A DNA stretch of 64,000 nucleotides from positions 129,722 to 193,721 of the forward strand of contig JAJEGM010000053.1 in assembly GCA_022819825.1 (NCBI GenBank). Direction: 5' to 3'. The translations under genes and the position numbers were made by a program. Positions 1 to 9,988 of the stretch are shown in pieces (position 1 is the stretch's first letter; every line of letters begins with the position of its first letter). This DNA comes from Acidimicrobiia bacterium (lineage in GTDB: Bacteria; Actinomycetota; Acidimicrobiia; Acidimicrobiales; Bin134). The notes below the pieces were generated by a model. It had not been told where the DNA came from. It saw only the letters and a program-made list of their open reading frames with translations, and made no database searches.

Positions 1-1086
1 CGCCACGTCGATGATGGTCTCAGGAATCGGCTGGTCGCCCAAGCGCAATATGTCGGTCTCCATGTGCAGTCCCACGCTGCGGATCAACATGACACTGCGC
101 CGCCGGACCGTCTTCGGATTCCCCGACGGGTCTATCACCACGGAGTCCTCATTCAGGCTGCGGGTCGCGGCCTGTCCGCCTTTGGTGAACGAGGCGGTGA
201 GACTCCCCTGCATCAGGCCGAGCCAGTTGGCATAGGCCGCTGTCTTGTCCTCCGCGTCCACCGCGGCCACTGAATCCTCCAAGTCCATGATGGTGGTCAG
301 GGCAGATTCCATCATCACATCGGCCACCCCTGCGGGGTCATCTCGACCGATGGGGTGGTCGCGATCAATCACCAGTTCGATGTGGAGGCCGTGCTTGCGC
401 AGCAACACCGTGTCTGGAGCCGAGGCTGTGCCGGTATACCCGACGAACTGTTCGGGATTGGCCAGACCTGCGGCTGCGCCATTGGCAAGATCAACTCGAA
501 GAGCCTCGGCCGACACCGAATAGGCCACCGCGTCGCCATGCGATCCCGAAGCCAGCGGAACATGGCTGTCCAGAAGTGCTCGAACCCGGTCGATTACTCG
601 CTGGCCCCGCACCGGGTTGTACGGCCCTCTTCGATCCGCGCCACCCGCCTCGTCGATGGCGTCGGTTCCGTAGAAGGCGTCGTACAGGCTGCCCCAGCGG
701 GCGTTGGCCGCATTGAGGGCATAGCGGGCGTTGTCCACCGGCACCACCAGCTGCGGCCCGGCCTGATGGGCAACTTCCGGGTCGACCCCCGCGGTGGTCA
801 CTGCTTCCGGTGGCGGTTCTTCCACCAAATAGCCGATTGAGTGCAAGAAGTCGATCGGGCTAGCCGGCAGGTCATCCTTATTCCGATGCCAAGAGTCGAT
901 CCGGGCCTGCAAGTCATCGCGCTCGTCCAAGCAGGCTCTAATCCTTGGGCCGAAATGCTCGATGATCTGTTCCAGGGAGGACCAGAACTGCTCGACGCCC
1001 ACGTCGGTGCTTGGAGCCAAGCGACTGTCGACGAAGTCGGCCAACGGCTTGGACACCTCGAGTCTCCCGAAAGTCTCGTAGGTCAC
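1..1086 (-). CDS. glcB: malate synthase G, N-terminal half (cut by window start)
   Basis: Condenses glyoxylate with acetyl-CoA to malate in the cytoplasm, the second step of the glyoxylate shunt. The minus frame is open from 1086 to base 1, giving 362 codons of a family usually about 720-730 residues, so the C-terminal half lies outside. Hand translation shows the family block with [18 protein letters not shown], then [11 protein letters not shown] and [18 protein letters not shown], in the same order as mycobacterial GlcB. I chose the GTG at 1086 because the N-terminus ([19 protein letters not shown]) then matches the GlcB start in length; in-frame GTG 1092, GTG 1098 and TTG 1116 are alternatives, and no clear ribosome site decides. 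It is divergent from isocitrate lyase. Confidence 0.95.
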   Translation of the reverse strand, partial: MTYETFGRLEVSKPLADFVDSRLAPSTDVGVEQFWSSLEQIIEHFGPRIRACLDERDDLQARIDSWHRNKDDLPASPIDFLHSIGYLVEEPPPEAVTTAGVDPEVAHQAGPQLVVPVDNARYALNAANARWGSLYDAFYGTDAIDEAGGADRRGPYNPVRGQRVIDRVRALLDSHVPLASGSHGDAVAYSVSAEALRVDLANGAAAGLANPEQFVGYTGTASAPDTVLLRKHGLHIELVIDRDHPIGRDDPAGVADVMMESALTTIMDLEDSVAAVDAEDKTAAYANWLGLMQGSLTASFTKGGQAATRSLNEDSVVIDPSGNPKTVRRRSVMLIRSVGLHMETDILRLGDQPIPETIIDVA

Positions 1087-1227
1087 GACCACGGCCACAG
1101 GGTAGAAGTTGTCCAAGCCGGATTCTCAAGCAAAGTCATGTTTCCTGAAAATAAAGGTGCAGTTAGAAGCGACGCTGTTGCTATCGTGCCCAAACAACCA
1201 CCCCCACCACACCAAAGAGGTATCAGC
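1087..1227. promoter_or_regulatory. divergent glcB/aceA intergenic region
   Basis: These about 140 bases separate the divergent starts of malate synthase and isocitrate lyase and must hold both promoters. An inverted repeat TTTC-CT-GAAA lies at 1141-1150 in an AT-richer patch, a possible operator. A Shine-Dalgarno-like AAAGAGG at 1214-1220 precedes the aceA ATG. No -10/-35 pair is convincing. Confidence 0.35.
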
Positions 1228-3498
1228 ATGGCCGCCAACGCTGTCGGTTCATTCGATGCCGAGGTCCGGTCCACCCAAGCGTGGATGGCCTCGCCCCGCT
1301 TCGAGGGGATCACCCGCCTGTACTCGGCTCGCCAAGTAGTGGAACAACGCGGAGCTCTCAACGAGGACCACACCGTGGCCCGGTTCGCGTCCGAGCAGTT
1401 CTACGCCCGTCTGCGGGAGTTGTTCGAACAGGGGAGGTGCATCTCAACCTTCGGCCCCTATTCGCCAGGCCAGGCAGTAGCGATGAAACGGGCGGGTATC
1501 GAGGGTATCTACCTGGGCGGATGGGCCACTTCGGCAAAGGGATCCCTGCACGAAGATCCCGGCCCCGACCTGGCCAGCTATCCGCTGAACATGGTTCCCG
1601 ACGAGGCCGCGGGTTTGGTTAGGGCTCTGTTGACCGCCGATCGCAACCAGCGGTTCGCCCGCTCGCGAATGAGCATCGAAGAGCGCATGCGCACCCCAGA
1701 GGTGGATTTCACCCCGTCGATAATCGCCGATGCCGACACCGGCCACGGCGGTGATGCCCACGTCCGAAATCTGATCCGCCGATTCGTCGAGGCCGGAGTA
1801 CCCGGCTATCACATCGAGGACCAGAAACCCGGCGTCAAGAAGTGCGGGCATCAGGGCGGCAAGGTGTTGGTGCCCTGCGACGAGCAGATCAAGCGGCTCA
1901 ATGCGGCTCGATTCCAGTTGGACGTGATGGGTGTGCCGGGCATCATCGTGGCTCGTACCGACGCCGAGGCAGCCAACCTGCTGGACGGCGGTGCCGATGA
2001 GCGCGATCACCCGTACATCATGGGCGCAACCCAGCTGTCGGTCCCGTCTTATAAGGATGCCTACCTGGCGGTCTTGCGCCGCCTGGCCGAAGTCGGCGTT
2101 GAGGGGGTGAACGGGCATCTGCTTTATGCAGTGCCCGAGACCCGCTACAAGCGAGCGATGGCCTGGCTTGATCAGACGGGGGTCAACCAGATCATCGAGA
2201 AGGCAGCCGTCACCTTCCACTCCTCACCTGATCCCCGAGCCGACGAAGCGGTGGACCGGGCCTCCGATGCTCTGGCCGAGGCGTGGCACCGGGCGTCGGG
2301 TTTGGCCACCTATTCCCAGGCGGTAGCCGATCAGATGGCGCTGCGATCGTCGGAGGGGGAGAGCTTCGGCATGGAGGTGGGGGAGTGGCTCAGCTTCGCC
2401 CGCTCGTTGGACACCGAAACCGCCCGAGATGCAGCCGCCGAGATGGGCCTCGACGTGGCCTGGGATCCCGAGGTGGCCCGGACCACCGAGGGGTACTACC
2501 AGGTGCAGGGCGGCATCCCCTACGCGGTGGCCAAATCCCTGGCTGTGGCTCCCTTCTGCGATCTGTTGTGGATGGAGACCAAGACCGCCGACCTCGACGA
2601 TGCTCGGGAATTCGCCGAGGCGATCCACGCGGTGTATCCCGACAAGATGCTGGCCTACAACCTGTCGCCGTCGTTCAACTGGGACACCACCGGCATGTCC
2701 GACGACGAGATGCGGGAGTTTCCCGCCGAGTTGGGCCGACTGGGATTCGTGTTCAACTTCATCACCTACGGCGGACACCAAGTGGACGGCATGGCGGGCG
2801 AGGAGTTCGCTGCCTCCCTCCAGCAAGACGGCATGCTGGCGCTCGCCCGGCTTCAACGGAGATTCCGTCTGGTTGACTCTCCCTACAAGACTCCCCAGAC
2901 CTTGGTGGGCGGCCCTCGACTGGATGCCGCGCTCATGGCCAGTTCGGGGCGCACTTCCACTACCCGAGCCATGGGCAAAGGCTCAACCCAGTTCCAGCAT
3001 TTGGTTCAGACCGAAGTGCCCACCCGCGAATTGGAAGCCTGGTTGGAGTACTGGGCGGACCACAACAGCGTCGACGCGCATCTGAGAGTCCGGCTGCGGC
3101 CCTATACCGCGGGATCGGAGGTACTCGAACTGGTGGTGTACAGCGGGGACAACGACTTGGCCAACGTTGTATTCGGAGTCCTGAACGACCGGCGGGGCCG
3201 AGCCATCTTGTCAGTCCGAGACCAGAACACCCATAGTCCCGCGCTACGCCGCAAGCGTTTGATGGCACTCATGCACCTGTACCTGATCCGGCGGTACAAC
3301 GCGGTGTCCATCCAATACCTGACCCCGACAGAGGACAACTATCGCCAGGCTGTGGGCATGAAAGAACTGGGCTTTTTCGCCTCAGTGTCAGACGAGGTGG
3401 GCGAAATCATCGTCGCCGACGTGGACGAGGCGATCGTGGCCAAGCTGGTCAGCGACGACCGCGCCTTGCAGGAGCTCATCAAGGGCAGGGAGGTATAG
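1228..3498 (+). CDS. aceA: isocitrate lyase, long ICL2-like form
   Basis: Cleaves isocitrate to succinate and glyoxylate, the first step of the glyoxylate shunt. The open frame begins upstream at 841, but the ATG at 1228 follows AAAGAGG by 7 bases and starts clean homology; upstream codons overlap glcB on the other strand. The 756-residue product has the lyase signature KKCGHQ at about 204-209 with catalytic Cys206, and the metal-site region [10 protein letters not shown] at about 166-175. At 756 residues it is far longer than the roughly 430-residue classical enzyme. The last 150 or so residues resemble the GNAT-like C-terminal domain of mycobacterial ICL2, which is known to respond to acetyl-CoA. 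Divergent malate synthase supports a shunt pair. Confidence 0.95.
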   Translation: MAANAVGSFDAEVRSTQAWMASPRFEGITRLYSARQVVEQRGALNEDHTVARFASEQFYARLRELFEQGRCISTFGPYSPGQAVAMKRAGIEGIYLGGWATSAKGSLHEDPGPDLASYPLNMVPDEAAGLVRALLTADRNQRFARSRMSIEERMRTPEVDFTPSIIADADTGHGGDAHVRNLIRRFVEAGVPGYHIEDQKPGVKKCGHQGGKVLVPCDEQIKRLNAARFQLDVMGVPGIIVARTDAEAANLLDGGADERDHPYIMGATQLSVPSYKDAYLAVLRRLAEVGVEGVNGHLLYAVPETRYKRAMAWLDQTGVNQIIEKAAVTFHSSPDPRADEAVDRASDALAEAWHRASGLATYSQAVADQMALRSSEGESFGMEVGEWLSFARSLDTETARDAAAEMGLDVAWDPEVARTTEGYYQVQGGIPYAVAKSLAVAPFCDLLWMETKTADLDDAREFAEAIHAVYPDKMLAYNLSPSFNWDTTGMSDDEMREFPAELGRLGFVFNFITYGGHQVDGMAGEEFAASLQQDGMLALARLQRRFRLVDSPYKTPQTLVGGPRLDAALMASSGRTSTTRAMGKGSTQFQHLVQTEVPTRELEAWLEYWADHNSVDAHLRVRLRPYTAGSEVLELVVYSGDNDLANVVFGVLNDRRGRAILSVRDQNTHSPALRRKRLMALMHLYLIRRYNAVSIQYLTPTEDNYRQAVGMKELGFFASVSDEVGEIIVADVDEAIVAKLVSDDRALQELIKGREV

Positions 3499-3525
3499 CG
3501 GTTAGCGATGGCTCGCGGACAGAGG
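3496..3525. repeat. 30-bp direct repeat, copy 1
   Basis: Begins TAGCGGTTAGCG at the isocitrate lyase stop codon and matches 4312-4341 at 26 of 30 positions. The second copy encodes the C-terminal CPRATANRY of the MFS gene on the minus strand, and this copy still reads CPRAIANRY in that sense, so it looks like a decayed duplicate of the MFS gene end. The two copies flank the secreted-protein gene at 3638-4162. Confidence 0.6.
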
Positions 3526-3637
3526 TGTCCCTGTGTTGTTGTCAAGCTGCGGGGGCTGGTTTTTCTAGTTGGTTCGGGTGAGGTTCCTCCTCTCTCCAGG
3601 ATTAGGAGGGAAACTCACAGAGATTTAGCATGTGGGC

Positions 3638-4162
3638 ATGGATACACAGAGAAACCATCAAGGCAGACGCGCCCGCACGACAGCCGCCGCGGCCGCGCTC
3701 GTGGCCGCCGGGATCGCCGTCGGGTTGGCGCTCGCCCCCGCCGCGGTGCAGGGCGACTCAGTGACCGAGACGATGGCCGACCACGAGCGCCGCATCGCAG
3801 TGTTGGAGAACACGACCGGAGCTCCGGCGACGACGGACCTCGACGCCTCCCACTTCTTCGCCTGCGCCGACCCGCCCGACAGTTGGTTCCCCAAGTACTC
3901 GATGTGCTCGCGAACCACGAACAACATCGGGGCGGTGGGCCGCTGGCGGGTGGACTACGGCCCCGACACCAAAGAGGCCATGTTGTGCGCCGTCACTGGC
4001 CCCAACCTGAGAAACGCCCCGAACCCCTGGGCCGCAGACTGCACCGTTCTCCAAGAAGGCAGCACCCACGACATACCCCCCCGCCACTCCATCCTCACAG
4101 CCCGATACACCCCCGGCCCCGACACCACCGGGCTTATGCTGACACTGGTCCCCATGCCCTGA
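3638..4162 (+). CDS. small secreted or membrane-anchored protein, unknown function
   Basis: About 174 residues, no family recognised. The N-terminus is basic (RNHQGRRARTT), followed by an Ala/Val-rich hydrophobic segment at about 15-36, a signal peptide or membrane anchor. A short heptad-like stretch (MADHERRIAVLEN) follows, then a domain with five cysteines (FACADP, SMCSR, MLCAV, ADCTV region) that would suit disulfides outside the cell. ATG 3638 is chosen over GTG 3632; AGGAGGG lies rather far upstream at 3604-3610, so the start is uncertain. The gene sits alone between aceA and the convergent MFS gene and is flanked by diverged 30-bp direct repeats, which suggests insertion or rearrangement here. 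Confidence 0.6.
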   Translation: MDTQRNHQGRRARTTAAAAALVAAGIAVGLALAPAAVQGDSVTETMADHERRIAVLENTTGAPATTDLDASHFFACADPPDSWFPKYSMCSRTTNNIGAVGRWRVDYGPDTKEAMLCAVTGPNLRNAPNPWAADCTVLQEGSTHDIPPRHSILTARYTPGPDTTGLMLTLVPMP

Positions 4163-4283
4163 CCCGCCCGGCCGCCCTGGGCGCTCTATGGGCCGCTGGT
4201 GTCGCTGTAGGCCCGCTGGGCACTCAGCCCCAACACTCCCACGGTCGGAGCCACCCAACAACATAAAGGGGGATACTCAGCAC

Positions 4284-5543
4284 CTATCGCCGTTTGCTGA
4301 TCGGGGTGTCGTAGCGGTTAGCGGTGGCTCGTGGGCAGGGGGCGCTGGACATCGCCGAACGGAGCAAAAGGGCGAGCGCTGCGGTGGCCAAGGTCACACC
4401 GGTTAGCAAGATTAGGCCCGCGGTCGATCCACCGATGTCGGACAGCACGCCGAAGAGAATGGGGCCGGCCACGCCTCCAGCTTCTCCGGCGGTGAAGAAC
4501 AGCCCTCCAGCTGCACCCATATTGCGCTGGGTGACACCGGGGAGTTGCATCATCACCAATAGGGCCACCGGCACGGCCAGTCCCTTGCTGAAGCCGATGA
4601 CGGTCAACCCGATGAACGTGGCTGGCCTGCCGTCCAAGCTGAGTAATATGGTGGCCACTCCGAATGCCGCGAAAATCACGGCCATGGCCGCGATTCGGCT
4701 GCTTACCGGGATTGCGCGCGGTCCGAATAGCGCGCCGAAGATGCCGAGAGCAGTCACGGTACCGGCCAGGTAGCCCGCCACCGAACTGGAGAATCCCTGG
4801 TCTTCGATCACCGTTGGCAACCACCCATTGAGGGAGTGGTTGTAAAAGAACATACCCAAAGCAAAGACCAGCATCAGCTGCACCGCGCGGTGGCGCAAAA
4901 GCCCCCAAGCACCGGAGAACCCAGGAGCTGCATCGTGGTCGCGGTCGGTACCGGGAGCGACACGGTCGGCTACTATCGCCGCTAAGAGCCAAATGGCAAT
5001 GACTGCCACGCTGACCAGGGCGTAGACCAGCAGCGTGGCCCGCCAGCTCTGGTCGAACGCGGGCATAAGCACGCTGTTTGCGGTCACCAATGCGAGGACT
5101 CCGCCAATTGCCGGACCGGTCATCGTGATGCCCATGGCTAGCGCCCGCTCTTCATCGTCGAACCAGACGCTGACCAATTTGGGCGCACCCACCGACACCA
5201 GCGGACCGCCGAGGCCGAATACCGCTACCGCGCCGAACATCGCGACAAAGCTGTCGGCCACTGTGCGCAATAGCGCGGACGCCGAGATGAGCACTGTGGC
5301 GATAGCTAGCGAGCGGCGGAGTCCGAGGCGATCGATCATCGCGCCCGAAGGGAGCGCGGCAACCAAATACACCAGCGGCCAAGCCGCTAGCACGGTTCCC
5401 ATGGCTCCCTTGCTCAGACCGAGGTCATCGCGGATGGTCTCCACCAGTGGCGCCATGGAGAACACCGCGAGGCCGAAGGCGAAGTACACCATCCACAGCG
5501 CGCTCAGCATCACCCAGCGGTAAGGATGGCGGCGATGCTGCAC
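4284..5543 (-). CDS. MFS transporter
   Basis: A 419-residue integral membrane protein with about twelve hydrophobic segments, the usual length for the major facilitator superfamily. The loop after TM2 (GAMIDRLGLRRS) fits the MFS G-x-x-x-D-R-x-G-R-R motif, and a second half begins near the central hydrophilic loop (about residues 195-210). The overall pattern resembles the CynX/NimT-like branch, but the substrate cannot be read from sequence. It starts at GTG 5543, 47 bases from the divergent SDR gene, with which it may share a regulatory region. Its 3' end is echoed by a decayed copy at 3496-3525. Confidence 0.85.
   Translation of the reverse strand: MQHRRHPYRWVMLSALWMVYFAFGLAVFSMAPLVETIRDDLGLSKGAMGTVLAAWPLVYLVAALPSGAMIDRLGLRRSLAIATVLISASALLRTVADSFVAMFGAVAVFGLGGPLVSVGAPKLVSVWFDDEERALAMGITMTGPAIGGVLALVTANSVLMPAFDQSWRATLLVYALVSVAVIAIWLLAAIVADRVAPGTDRDHDAAPGFSGAWGLLRHRAVQLMLVFALGMFFYNHSLNGWLPTVIEDQGFSSSVAGYLAGTVTALGIFGALFGPRAIPVSSRIAAMAVIFAAFGVATILLSLDGRPATFIGLTVIGFSKGLAVPVALLVMMQLPGVTQRNMGAAGGLFFTAGEAGGVAGPILFGVLSDIGGSTAGLILLTGVTLATAALALLLRSAMSSAPCPRATANRYDTPISKRR
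4312..4341. repeat. 30-bp direct repeat, copy 2 (within MFS 3' end)
   Basis: Partner of 3496-3525, 26 of 30 bases identical. It lies inside the MFS coding sequence near its C-terminus and is therefore probably the ancestral copy. Confidence 0.6.
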
Positions 5544-5590
5544 CCCGGGAACCTAGCAAGCAGCCAAGGTTGGCCTATCATGCTGGCCCA

Positions 5591-6304
5591 ATGGGTACAG
5601 CAGTGGTAACCGGTGCCGGTCAGGGACTCGGACGGGCAATCTCTATGCGCCTAGCCACCGATGGGCATCATATTGTGGCGGTAGATCTGAACCCCGACAC
5701 TGCCGCGTCCACGGCGGAAATGCTCAACGGCGAATGGCGACAGTGCGACGTCTCCGATCCTGAATCGGTAGCCGCGCTCGCCGATTCGCTCGACCAAGTG
5801 GAGGTGCTGGTGAACAACGCCGGCATCTGGATCTTCGCTGGGATGGATGCCATGACCCCAGAGGATGTGCGCCGGGTGCTTGAGGTGAATGTGATGGGCG
5901 TGTTCTATTGCACCCAGGCGTTGGCGCCGCTGATGGGGCCGGGGTCAGCTATCGTCAACCTCTCTTCCAACGCCGCGTATTCCAACTCGCCGGGGGTGGG
6001 CATCTACCCTCCGTCCAAAGCCGCGGTGGAGAGCTTTACCAGGCAAACAGCCCTGGAGTTAGGCGCTCGGGGCATTAGGGCCAATGCAGTTGGGCCGGGA
6101 ATGATCCTAACCGAGGGCACCCAGGCCAACTACGAGGGCGAAATGGGAAGAAGGCGGGCACGAGCCGTGCCCTTGGGCCGAAACGGCTACCCCGAAGATA
6201 TCGCCGATGTGGTGGGCTTTTTAGCCTCCGACGATGCCCGCTATGTGACGGGCCAAGTCATCTACGTCGACGGTGGTCTCAGCGCAGGCCGAGCCGCTCT
6301 TTAG
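5591..6304 (+). CDS. short-chain dehydrogenase/reductase (SDR)
   Basis: NAD(P)-dependent oxidoreductase of the classical SDR family, 237 residues. It has the nucleotide-binding TGAGQGLGRA near the N-terminus, the NNAG motif (VLVNNAGIWIF), a catalytic Ser in NLSSNAA and the active-site YPPSK (YxxxK), and ends with the usual VDGGLSAG. The frame is open further upstream, but ATG 5591 begins exactly at the family start (MGTAVVTGAGQG). The acidic residue after beta-2 (AVDLNP) suggests NAD rather than NADP, as inference. The substrate is unknown. The stop codon overlaps that of the convergent MMPL gene by 4 bases. Confidence 0.9.
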   Translation: MGTAVVTGAGQGLGRAISMRLATDGHHIVAVDLNPDTAASTAEMLNGEWRQCDVSDPESVAALADSLDQVEVLVNNAGIWIFAGMDAMTPEDVRRVLEVNVMGVFYCTQALAPLMGPGSAIVNLSSNAAYSNSPGVGIYPPSKAAVESFTRQTALELGARGIRANAVGPGMILTEGTQANYEGEMGRRRARAVPLGRNGYPEDIADVVGFLASDDARYVTGQVIYVDGGLSAGRAAL

Positions 6305-8772
6305 CCGCTGCCGGCCAGACTGGATCTTTGGGCACGCCAGCAGTGGTAACGGGCCCAGAGCGCCAGGAGCGATGGGAGCACGGTGAATGTGGCAATGAGG
6401 CCGAACAGGATGGCCACCGCGGCGAGTATCCCCAGTTCCTGCATCGGCACAAGGGGAGAAAAGAGCAGCGCCAATAGCCCGAGGGCGGTGGTGAGTGCGC
6501 TGGCCAAAAGAGCTCCGCCGGTGGTGGTCATGGCATTCCGTATACCGTCAACAACCTGGTCCGCCTCCTCGTGCTCTTCCAAGAAGCGATGCGTCAGGTG
6601 GATCGTGTAGTCAACGCCAATTCCGATCGTGAGCACCACCATGAGTGCTGTGCCCATGTTGTAGGAGATTCCGAACACCCACATGGCCCCAAGCAGCCAG
6701 GCAAGGGTTACCGCTATGGGAATGATGGTGATCAACCCGAGCGCAGGGCGGGATCGGCTGATTCCGAAGTACGCAACGAGGATCGCCAGCGCGGCGGCGA
6801 TGACGAGAGCAACACTGAGCGCCTGGCTGGCCGCCAGTTCCTCGGTGATCAAGGCGATGAGGGCGTCGCCTCCGGTAACGTTGACTTCCCCGCCGGCGCC
6901 TCCCCAAAGAGACTCGATTTCCTCGATCAGCACTTGAAGTGCCTCGTTGTCTTCCACCGCTACGGGTATCTGAATGATGGTGCGGTCGAGTCCGTCGGGG
7001 CGGAGGTCTATCACCTCCGCGAAACCTTCGGGGTCCGCCATCCTCAAGGTCTCCCAGGCCCGACGGACCTCCTCCTCGGTGGCCACACCTCCGGCTGCCG
7101 GTTTCTCGAAAGCAGCAGCGACGTCGGCATCGTAACTGTCGCCGACCTGTCCGCTGCCGTCCGTCCAATCGGCAAGGAGTGTCCCAGCAGAGGCCAATGG
7201 GGGGCCCACTATGCCATTCGGTCGGCGTTCTGAGTCAACCAGTGTGGAGTGAAGTCCGTTCAGGTCGCTAACGGCTGTGCTGCTGTCGAGGTCGGTCTCA
7301 ATGAGCACTGTCATTAGCGTGGCGCTGCCGTCGAAGTTCTCTTCCAGGAAGTCGAAGCTCTTGAACGTGTCAGAGTCCTTAGGCAAGAAGTCTTTGACGG
7401 CAAAGGTTGTGCTGAGGTTGCCGGCAGCAACGACGGCCAGTGCCGTCAAGACCATGGCCGCGCCCAGAACCGGAATTGGGCGGCGCACAACGGCGGTAGC
7501 AACACGGGGCAAAACGGCGGCTGCTCCAGGAATGGTGTCGGCTACGGGGCGAGATGTCGGTTTCTTTCCTTTAGCGGCCCGTCGCCGATCCAGCAACAGT
7601 CGGGCGGCTGGCACAAAACTGGACATCACAATCCAACCCGAGATGACTCCGATGCTGGCGATGATTCCGAAGTCGGCGATGGGTTCGAACCGGCTGCTCA
7701 GGTTGGCCAGCAGACTGACCGCGGTTGTGCCCGCGGCCAGCAGTACCGGTACACCGCAGAGCCGGACGGATCGGGCGATGGCCCGACCCGAGGCATCGTC
7801 GTCGGCCTCGGAATCGTCCCGCAGAGCTTCTCGGTAGCGACTGATGACCTGAAGGGCGTAGTCCACCGACAAGCTGATCAAAAGGACGGGGACCAGAGTG
7901 AGGAGGATGTTGTCGGGGTCGACAATGCCGACGCCGCCGGGGGAGAGCCAGGATATGGCGCCAAGCGTCCAGAGGATCGTCATGCCCAGGCCCAACATGG
8001 TGATGTGGACGCACGACTGAGTCCGGTAGAAGAGGGCCAGCAGGACCACGATGATGACGAGGGCGACCACGGTGAGAACCACCAGGTTCTCCTCCCGGGC
8101 GTCCCTGCCCTCGGCGTCGCTCTTGGCCAGTGTGATAATCGTGACGTCAAGGGATGCCGCATCGAATCCCTTGGCGATCTCGTGGGCCCGTAGCTGCGCC
8201 CTCTCTTGGCCGAGCGCATCACCGACGTCATCGAGGATGACCAGCGAGAGCCCGGCCAGGGGCGTGCCGGCGTCGTCACGGGCCACGAAACGGCTGAGCA
8301 GGTCGTTCAGCTCGGCCTGCGAGGGATCCTGCGCCATCTGGGCCAGCCCAAGGGCGACCTGGATGTCGGTAATCGTGTCCAGACTGAGCCCTGCATCGGC
8401 TGCGGCGAGTTCGATCAGTTGGACGTAGCCATAGAGGGGCTCGTCTACCAGGAATGGTGCAATCTCCGGATCGCTGATGAGGGCCGCTTGCAGGTCTCTA
8501 ACGGTCCGAAGGGACTCAGCGGTGAGAACGTCGCCCTTGGCCAGTATCTGGACCACCCTCAGGTCTGCCGCCGCGGGGAAGCTCTCCCTGATCGCGTCGG
8601 TGGCCTCGGCGAGTTCGCTGTCGGCAGGAAGGAATATGCCCGTCGAGTCGATGGGGCCCTCGGGCCGGTCTCTAACCAGGAATCCGGCCAGAAGGGCCAG
8701 CGTCACTGCCCCCAAGACCAGAAGGACGAGTTGGGGGGATCTCTGGATGCTGCGGGCCTGCCAGCGGAACAT
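6301..8772 (-). CDS. MMPL/RND-family exporter
   Basis: An 823-residue RND-superfamily membrane protein of the MMPL type, probably a proton-driven exporter of lipids or hydrophobic compounds. It has two repeats, each with one N-terminal membrane helix, a large extracytoplasmic loop, and a cluster of five helices. Conserved Asp residues occur in the membrane in both halves (SVDYALQVISRY and GVDYTIHLTHRF), the expected proton-relay sites. Length and topology match actinobacterial MMPL-like transporters. It lies 37 bases downstream of the MpaB-like oxygenase on the same strand and is probably co-transcribed with it, suggesting export or uptake of a hydrophobic substrate or product (inference). 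Confidence 0.9.
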   Translation of the reverse strand: MFRWQARSIQRSPQLVLLVLGAVTLALLAGFLVRDRPEGPIDSTGIFLPADSELAEATDAIRESFPAAADLRVVQILAKGDVLTAESLRTVRDLQAALISDPEIAPFLVDEPLYGYVQLIELAAADAGLSLDTITDIQVALGLAQMAQDPSQAELNDLLSRFVARDDAGTPLAGLSLVILDDVGDALGQERAQLRAHEIAKGFDAASLDVTIITLAKSDAEGRDAREENLVVLTVVALVIIVVLLALFYRTQSCVHITMLGLGMTILWTLGAISWLSPGGVGIVDPDNILLTLVPVLLISLSVDYALQVISRYREALRDDSEADDDASGRAIARSVRLCGVPVLLAAGTTAVSLLANLSSRFEPIADFGIIASIGVISGWIVMSSFVPAARLLLDRRRAAKGKKPTSRPVADTIPGAAAVLPRVATAVVRRPIPVLGAAMVLTALAVVAAGNLSTTFAVKDFLPKDSDTFKSFDFLEENFDGSATLMTVLIETDLDSSTAVSDLNGLHSTLVDSERRPNGIVGPPLASAGTLLADWTDGSGQVGDSYDADVAAAFEKPAAGGVATEEEVRRAWETLRMADPEGFAEVIDLRPDGLDRTIIQIPVAVEDNEALQVLIEEIESLWGGAGGEVNVTGGDALIALITEELAASQALSVALVIAAALAILVAYFGISRSRPALGLITIIPIAVTLAWLLGAMWVFGISYNMGTALMVVLTIGIGVDYTIHLTHRFLEEHEEADQVVDGIRNAMTTTGGALLASALTTALGLLALLFSPLVPMQELGILAAVAILFGLIATFTVLPSLLALWARYHCWRAQRSSLAGSG

Positions 8773-8809
8773 GTTCAGGCCCTAGGAGTGCGCCACCAGT
8801 CCGCCAGCA

Positions 8810-9988
8810 TCACCACTGGCTGGACTCCTCGGCGTAGACGTGGTCGGGCAAGCTATATGTGATGCCTTCGTCGTGATACCAGGATCCGGACATAAGCGTT
8901 TCGAAGTTGGAAATATTGCTCTTGCGGGCGATCTTGGGGAGGAATCGCAATGTTAAGCGGTCGTACCTGGCCTGCACTCGGAACCATGGAAGCACGCCGA
9001 GGGTTGACTGCTTGGGATAGTTCAACTGATCGGCCAATAAGTCTCCGATAAGCGCCCTCGACACCTTGTAGACGTATTGCGACAGTTTCTGTCCCTCGAA
9101 GGGGTCGTTGATGCCGACAATGAGGGGTGCTGAGTTGACCAGCGAATTGGCTAAAACGATGGATGAGGTGCTGGGCTCTGGCTCGCACATGGTGCCGATC
9201 TCGTACAGCTTCAGCGCATCGTCTTCGCCGTGAAAAAGGATCGACTCGGGAATCCCCATGAGCAAACCCGAGTAGCGCCATGTCGCCATGAAGCTCGCCG
9301 CCTCTTCCTCGCTGAATTTCGCTCCCAAACTCCTCATGTGCATGAGAAGCCGGGCGGAAAACGCCGTGATCGCATAACCCACATGGGCCGCGCTCAACGG
9401 TACGCCCAGAGCGTCCGTGTCCCATTCCCGAGCGTTCTTGAGCAAATACCTCACTTGGGCATGGACAAGGCGGATCCGAAATGAGAGTCTCCACCCGTCT
9501 CCGTATGGCCCCATGCCGCCGGGGAGGAAGATCTCCACCATGTGGCGGTTGTTCTGCTGGAGGCGTCGGACACCCTGATCGCGCAAACGGCCGGTGACGA
9601 AGAACGATTCGCTGATGTTGGTGGAGAAGCCCTCTATGAGGACTCCGGCCAGCATTCCGACCACAACCATCTTCCGGTTCCTATGGAACATGTGAATGCC
9701 AGACGTCAGTGCAGGAAGATCGAGCCAGTCTGGTGGCGTCATTACGTCGTCAATGAGCGCTTCGACCTCCGGAGGGATGACGGGCCGCTCATTCCCGTCA
9801 GGGGGACTCATGTAGGCCGCAATGATCCGGCTCGATTCTGACCGCTTCATTGAGGAGAGCGCCTCGACGGCGGCGTCGGCCAAAGGATCACCGATCATGG
9901 TGTGCTCGACGTAGTTGTCGGCCATCTCAGGCTCGAGGGCACGGGCCCGCTCGCAGCCAGGGTTGTCGTAATCGGTGGGAACTTTCAT
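8810..9988 (-). CDS. oxygenase of the MpaB/latex-clearing-protein (DUF2236) family
   Basis: A 392-residue cytoplasmic protein. The block RIRLVHAQVRYLL (His176) matches the family's heme-region motif found in MpaB and rubber oxygenase Lcp, and the helical flanks (HVGYAITAFSARLLMHM, WRYSGLLMGIPESIL) fit DUF2236. Family members are heme-dependent oxygenases on hydrophobic substrates; the substrate here is unknown. ATG 9988 gives MKVPTDYDNPG. A diverged duplicate of this start (MNVPTPY) lies 82 bases upstream at 10070. The gene is followed closely by the MMPL exporter. The family is well supported; the enzymatic role is inferred from the family. Confidence 0.8.
   Translation of the reverse strand: MKVPTDYDNPGCERARALEPEMADNYVEHTMIGDPLADAAVEALSSMKRSESSRIIAAYMSPPDGNERPVIPPEVEALIDDVMTPPDWLDLPALTSGIHMFHRNRKMVVVGMLAGVLIEGFSTNISESFFVTGRLRDQGVRRLQQNNRHMVEIFLPGGMGPYGDGWRLSFRIRLVHAQVRYLLKNAREWDTDALGVPLSAAHVGYAITAFSARLLMHMRSLGAKFSEEEAASFMATWRYSGLLMGIPESILFHGEDDALKLYEIGTMCEPEPSTSSIVLANSLVNSAPLIVGINDPFEGQKLSQYVYKVSRALIGDLLADQLNYPKQSTLGVLPWFRVQARYDRLTLRFLPKIARKSNISNFETLMSGSWYHDEGITYSLPDHVYAEESSQW

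Noticed and set aside
841-1227. N-terminal extension of isocitrate lyase in the long open frame
   Set aside because: It lies antisense over malate synthase, has no homology, and the ATG at 1228 has a ribosome site at the right distance.
3508-4266. 252-residue plus-strand frame with His/Arg/Pro-rich sequence
   Set aside because: It is the +2 shadow of the secreted-protein gene at 3638-4162 and has only low-complexity content.
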